From Clostridia bacterium (GTDB taxonomy: Bacteria > Bacillota > Clostridia > Oscillospirales > CAG-382): 32,808 nucleotides of DNA. The position numbers and the translations under genes were made by a program. Shown here piece by piece: positions 32,261-32,808 of this stretch (positions are counted from its first letter, which is position 1; every line of letters starts with the position of its first letter). The notes under the pieces are model-generated. The model was not told the DNA's origin. It saw nothing but the letters and a program-made list of their open reading frames with translations, and made no database searches. The stretch spans positions 1-32,808 of the forward strand of contig JAFQHL010000001.1 in the NCBI GenBank assembly GCA_017397955.1. Direction: 5' to 3'.

Positions 32261-32808
32261 ATGTACAGTTTCGGAAAAAGCGATGTTGGCAAAATCCGCC
32301 GCCGCAATGAAGACTGCTTTAAAATAACGGAATCGGATGAATGGGTTTCTGCCCTCGTCTGCGATGGTATGGGCGGTGTTCGCGGTGGTGATATAGCCAG
32401 CGAGCTTGCGGTTTGTGTATACACCGATACATTGTTTAAAGAAATAGGAAAAAGCGGCGAGGACCTTTCGGGGCAGATAATAAAAAATGCTATGATTACC
32501 GCCGCAACTGAGGCTAATACAGCGGTTGTACAGCGCGCCTTGAGTGATGAAGGGCTTAAAGGAATGGGCACCACGCTTGTGGCGGCATTTGTATGGCGCA
32601 ACAAGGCGTTTGTTATAAATGTTGGCGACAGCAGACTTTACCGTTTGTACAAGGGTTGCTTGCAGCAGGTCACCAAAGACCATTCTTTTGTGCAATATTT
32701 GCTGGACAGCGGCAAAATTACAGAGGAAGAAGCAGCAAACCACCCTAACCGCAATGTCATTACAAGGGCTTTAGGTATAGAAAAGGAAGTAACGGTTGAC
32801 TTTTTTAT
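32261..32808 (+). CDS. PP2C-type serine/threonine phosphatase (cut by window end)
   Basis: 182 residues are visible; the frame is open at the window end. PP2C metal-binding motifs are present: RRRNEDCF at 13-20, VCDGMGGVRGGD at 33-44, GMGTTLVAAF, and GDSRLYR. DHSFVQYLL and NVITRALG are typical of the bacterial Stp/PrpC branch. It dephosphorylates proteins phosphorylated by the PASTA-type kinase usually encoded next in this cluster (prkC), which would lie beyond the window. IreB at 13573-13836 is a known class of substrate for this kinase/phosphatase pair. AAAAAGGTG precedes the ATG. Confidence 0.93.
   Translation, partial: MYSFGKSDVGKIRRRNEDCFKITESDEWVSALVCDGMGGVRGGDIASELAVCVYTDTLFKEIGKSGEDLSGQIIKNAMITAATEANTAVVQRALSDEGLKGMGTTLVAAFVWRNKAFVINVGDSRLYRLYKGCLQQVTKDHSFVQYLLDSGKITEEEAANHPNRNVITRALGIEKEVTVDFF

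Overview
The window reads as a chromosomal segment of a spore-forming low-to-moderate GC Firmicute of class Clostridia, probably a gut-type Oscillospiraceae/Ruminococcaceae relative. The grounds are SipL and SpoVM (the first typical of Clostridia), dockerin-bearing surface proteins, a sortase-type C-terminus of the PATGD kind, and two conserved Firmicutes housekeeping clusters (dnaG-sigA and yicC-remA-gmk-rpoZ-priA-def-fmt-rsmB-rlmN-PP2C). This is inference from gene content; no rRNA or other phylogenetic marker was compared.

Positions 1-5000 hold three secreted dockerin proteins on the plus strand: the C-terminal part of an InlB-repeat protein, a 969-residue multidomain protein (InlB-like repeats, two CUB-like domains, a duplicated domain, dockerin), and a 301-residue protein with a cohesin-like domain plus dockerin. 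Positions 5076-9695 are a minus-strand run of five genes: a PflX-type radical SAM protein, a VanX-type D-Ala-D-Ala dipeptidase, a tiny Cys-containing protein, a PLP aminotransferase and an M3 oligoendopeptidase. Positions 9843-11091 hold a consensus promoter, a structured leader of about 310 nt and a sortase-anchored acidic surface protein. Its single folded domain resembles the cohesin-like domain at 4087-4992. Together these suggest a small cohesin-dockerin style surface display system without any visible carbohydrate-active enzyme.

Positions 11306-13180 are a sporulation pocket: sipL on the minus strand and, divergently, a 48-residue membrane peptide gene followed by a 25-residue SpoVM gene. 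The known partnership is SpoVM-SpoIVA-SipL at the forespore surface. Positions 13266-18163 are a minus-strand operon: DUF5685 gene, pheS, pheT, ireB and an unrecognised 93-residue gene. Positions 18358-23410 carry dgt-like, dnaG, sigA, a J-domain protein and a membrane protein. From a strong promoter at 23416 the yicC-to-PP2C operon runs off the window end.

No tRNA, rRNA, CRISPR array, insertion sequence or phage gene was seen. The most unusual items are the leader RNA at about 9878-10170, with five alternating complementary segments, and the dockerin/cohesin-like surface set.
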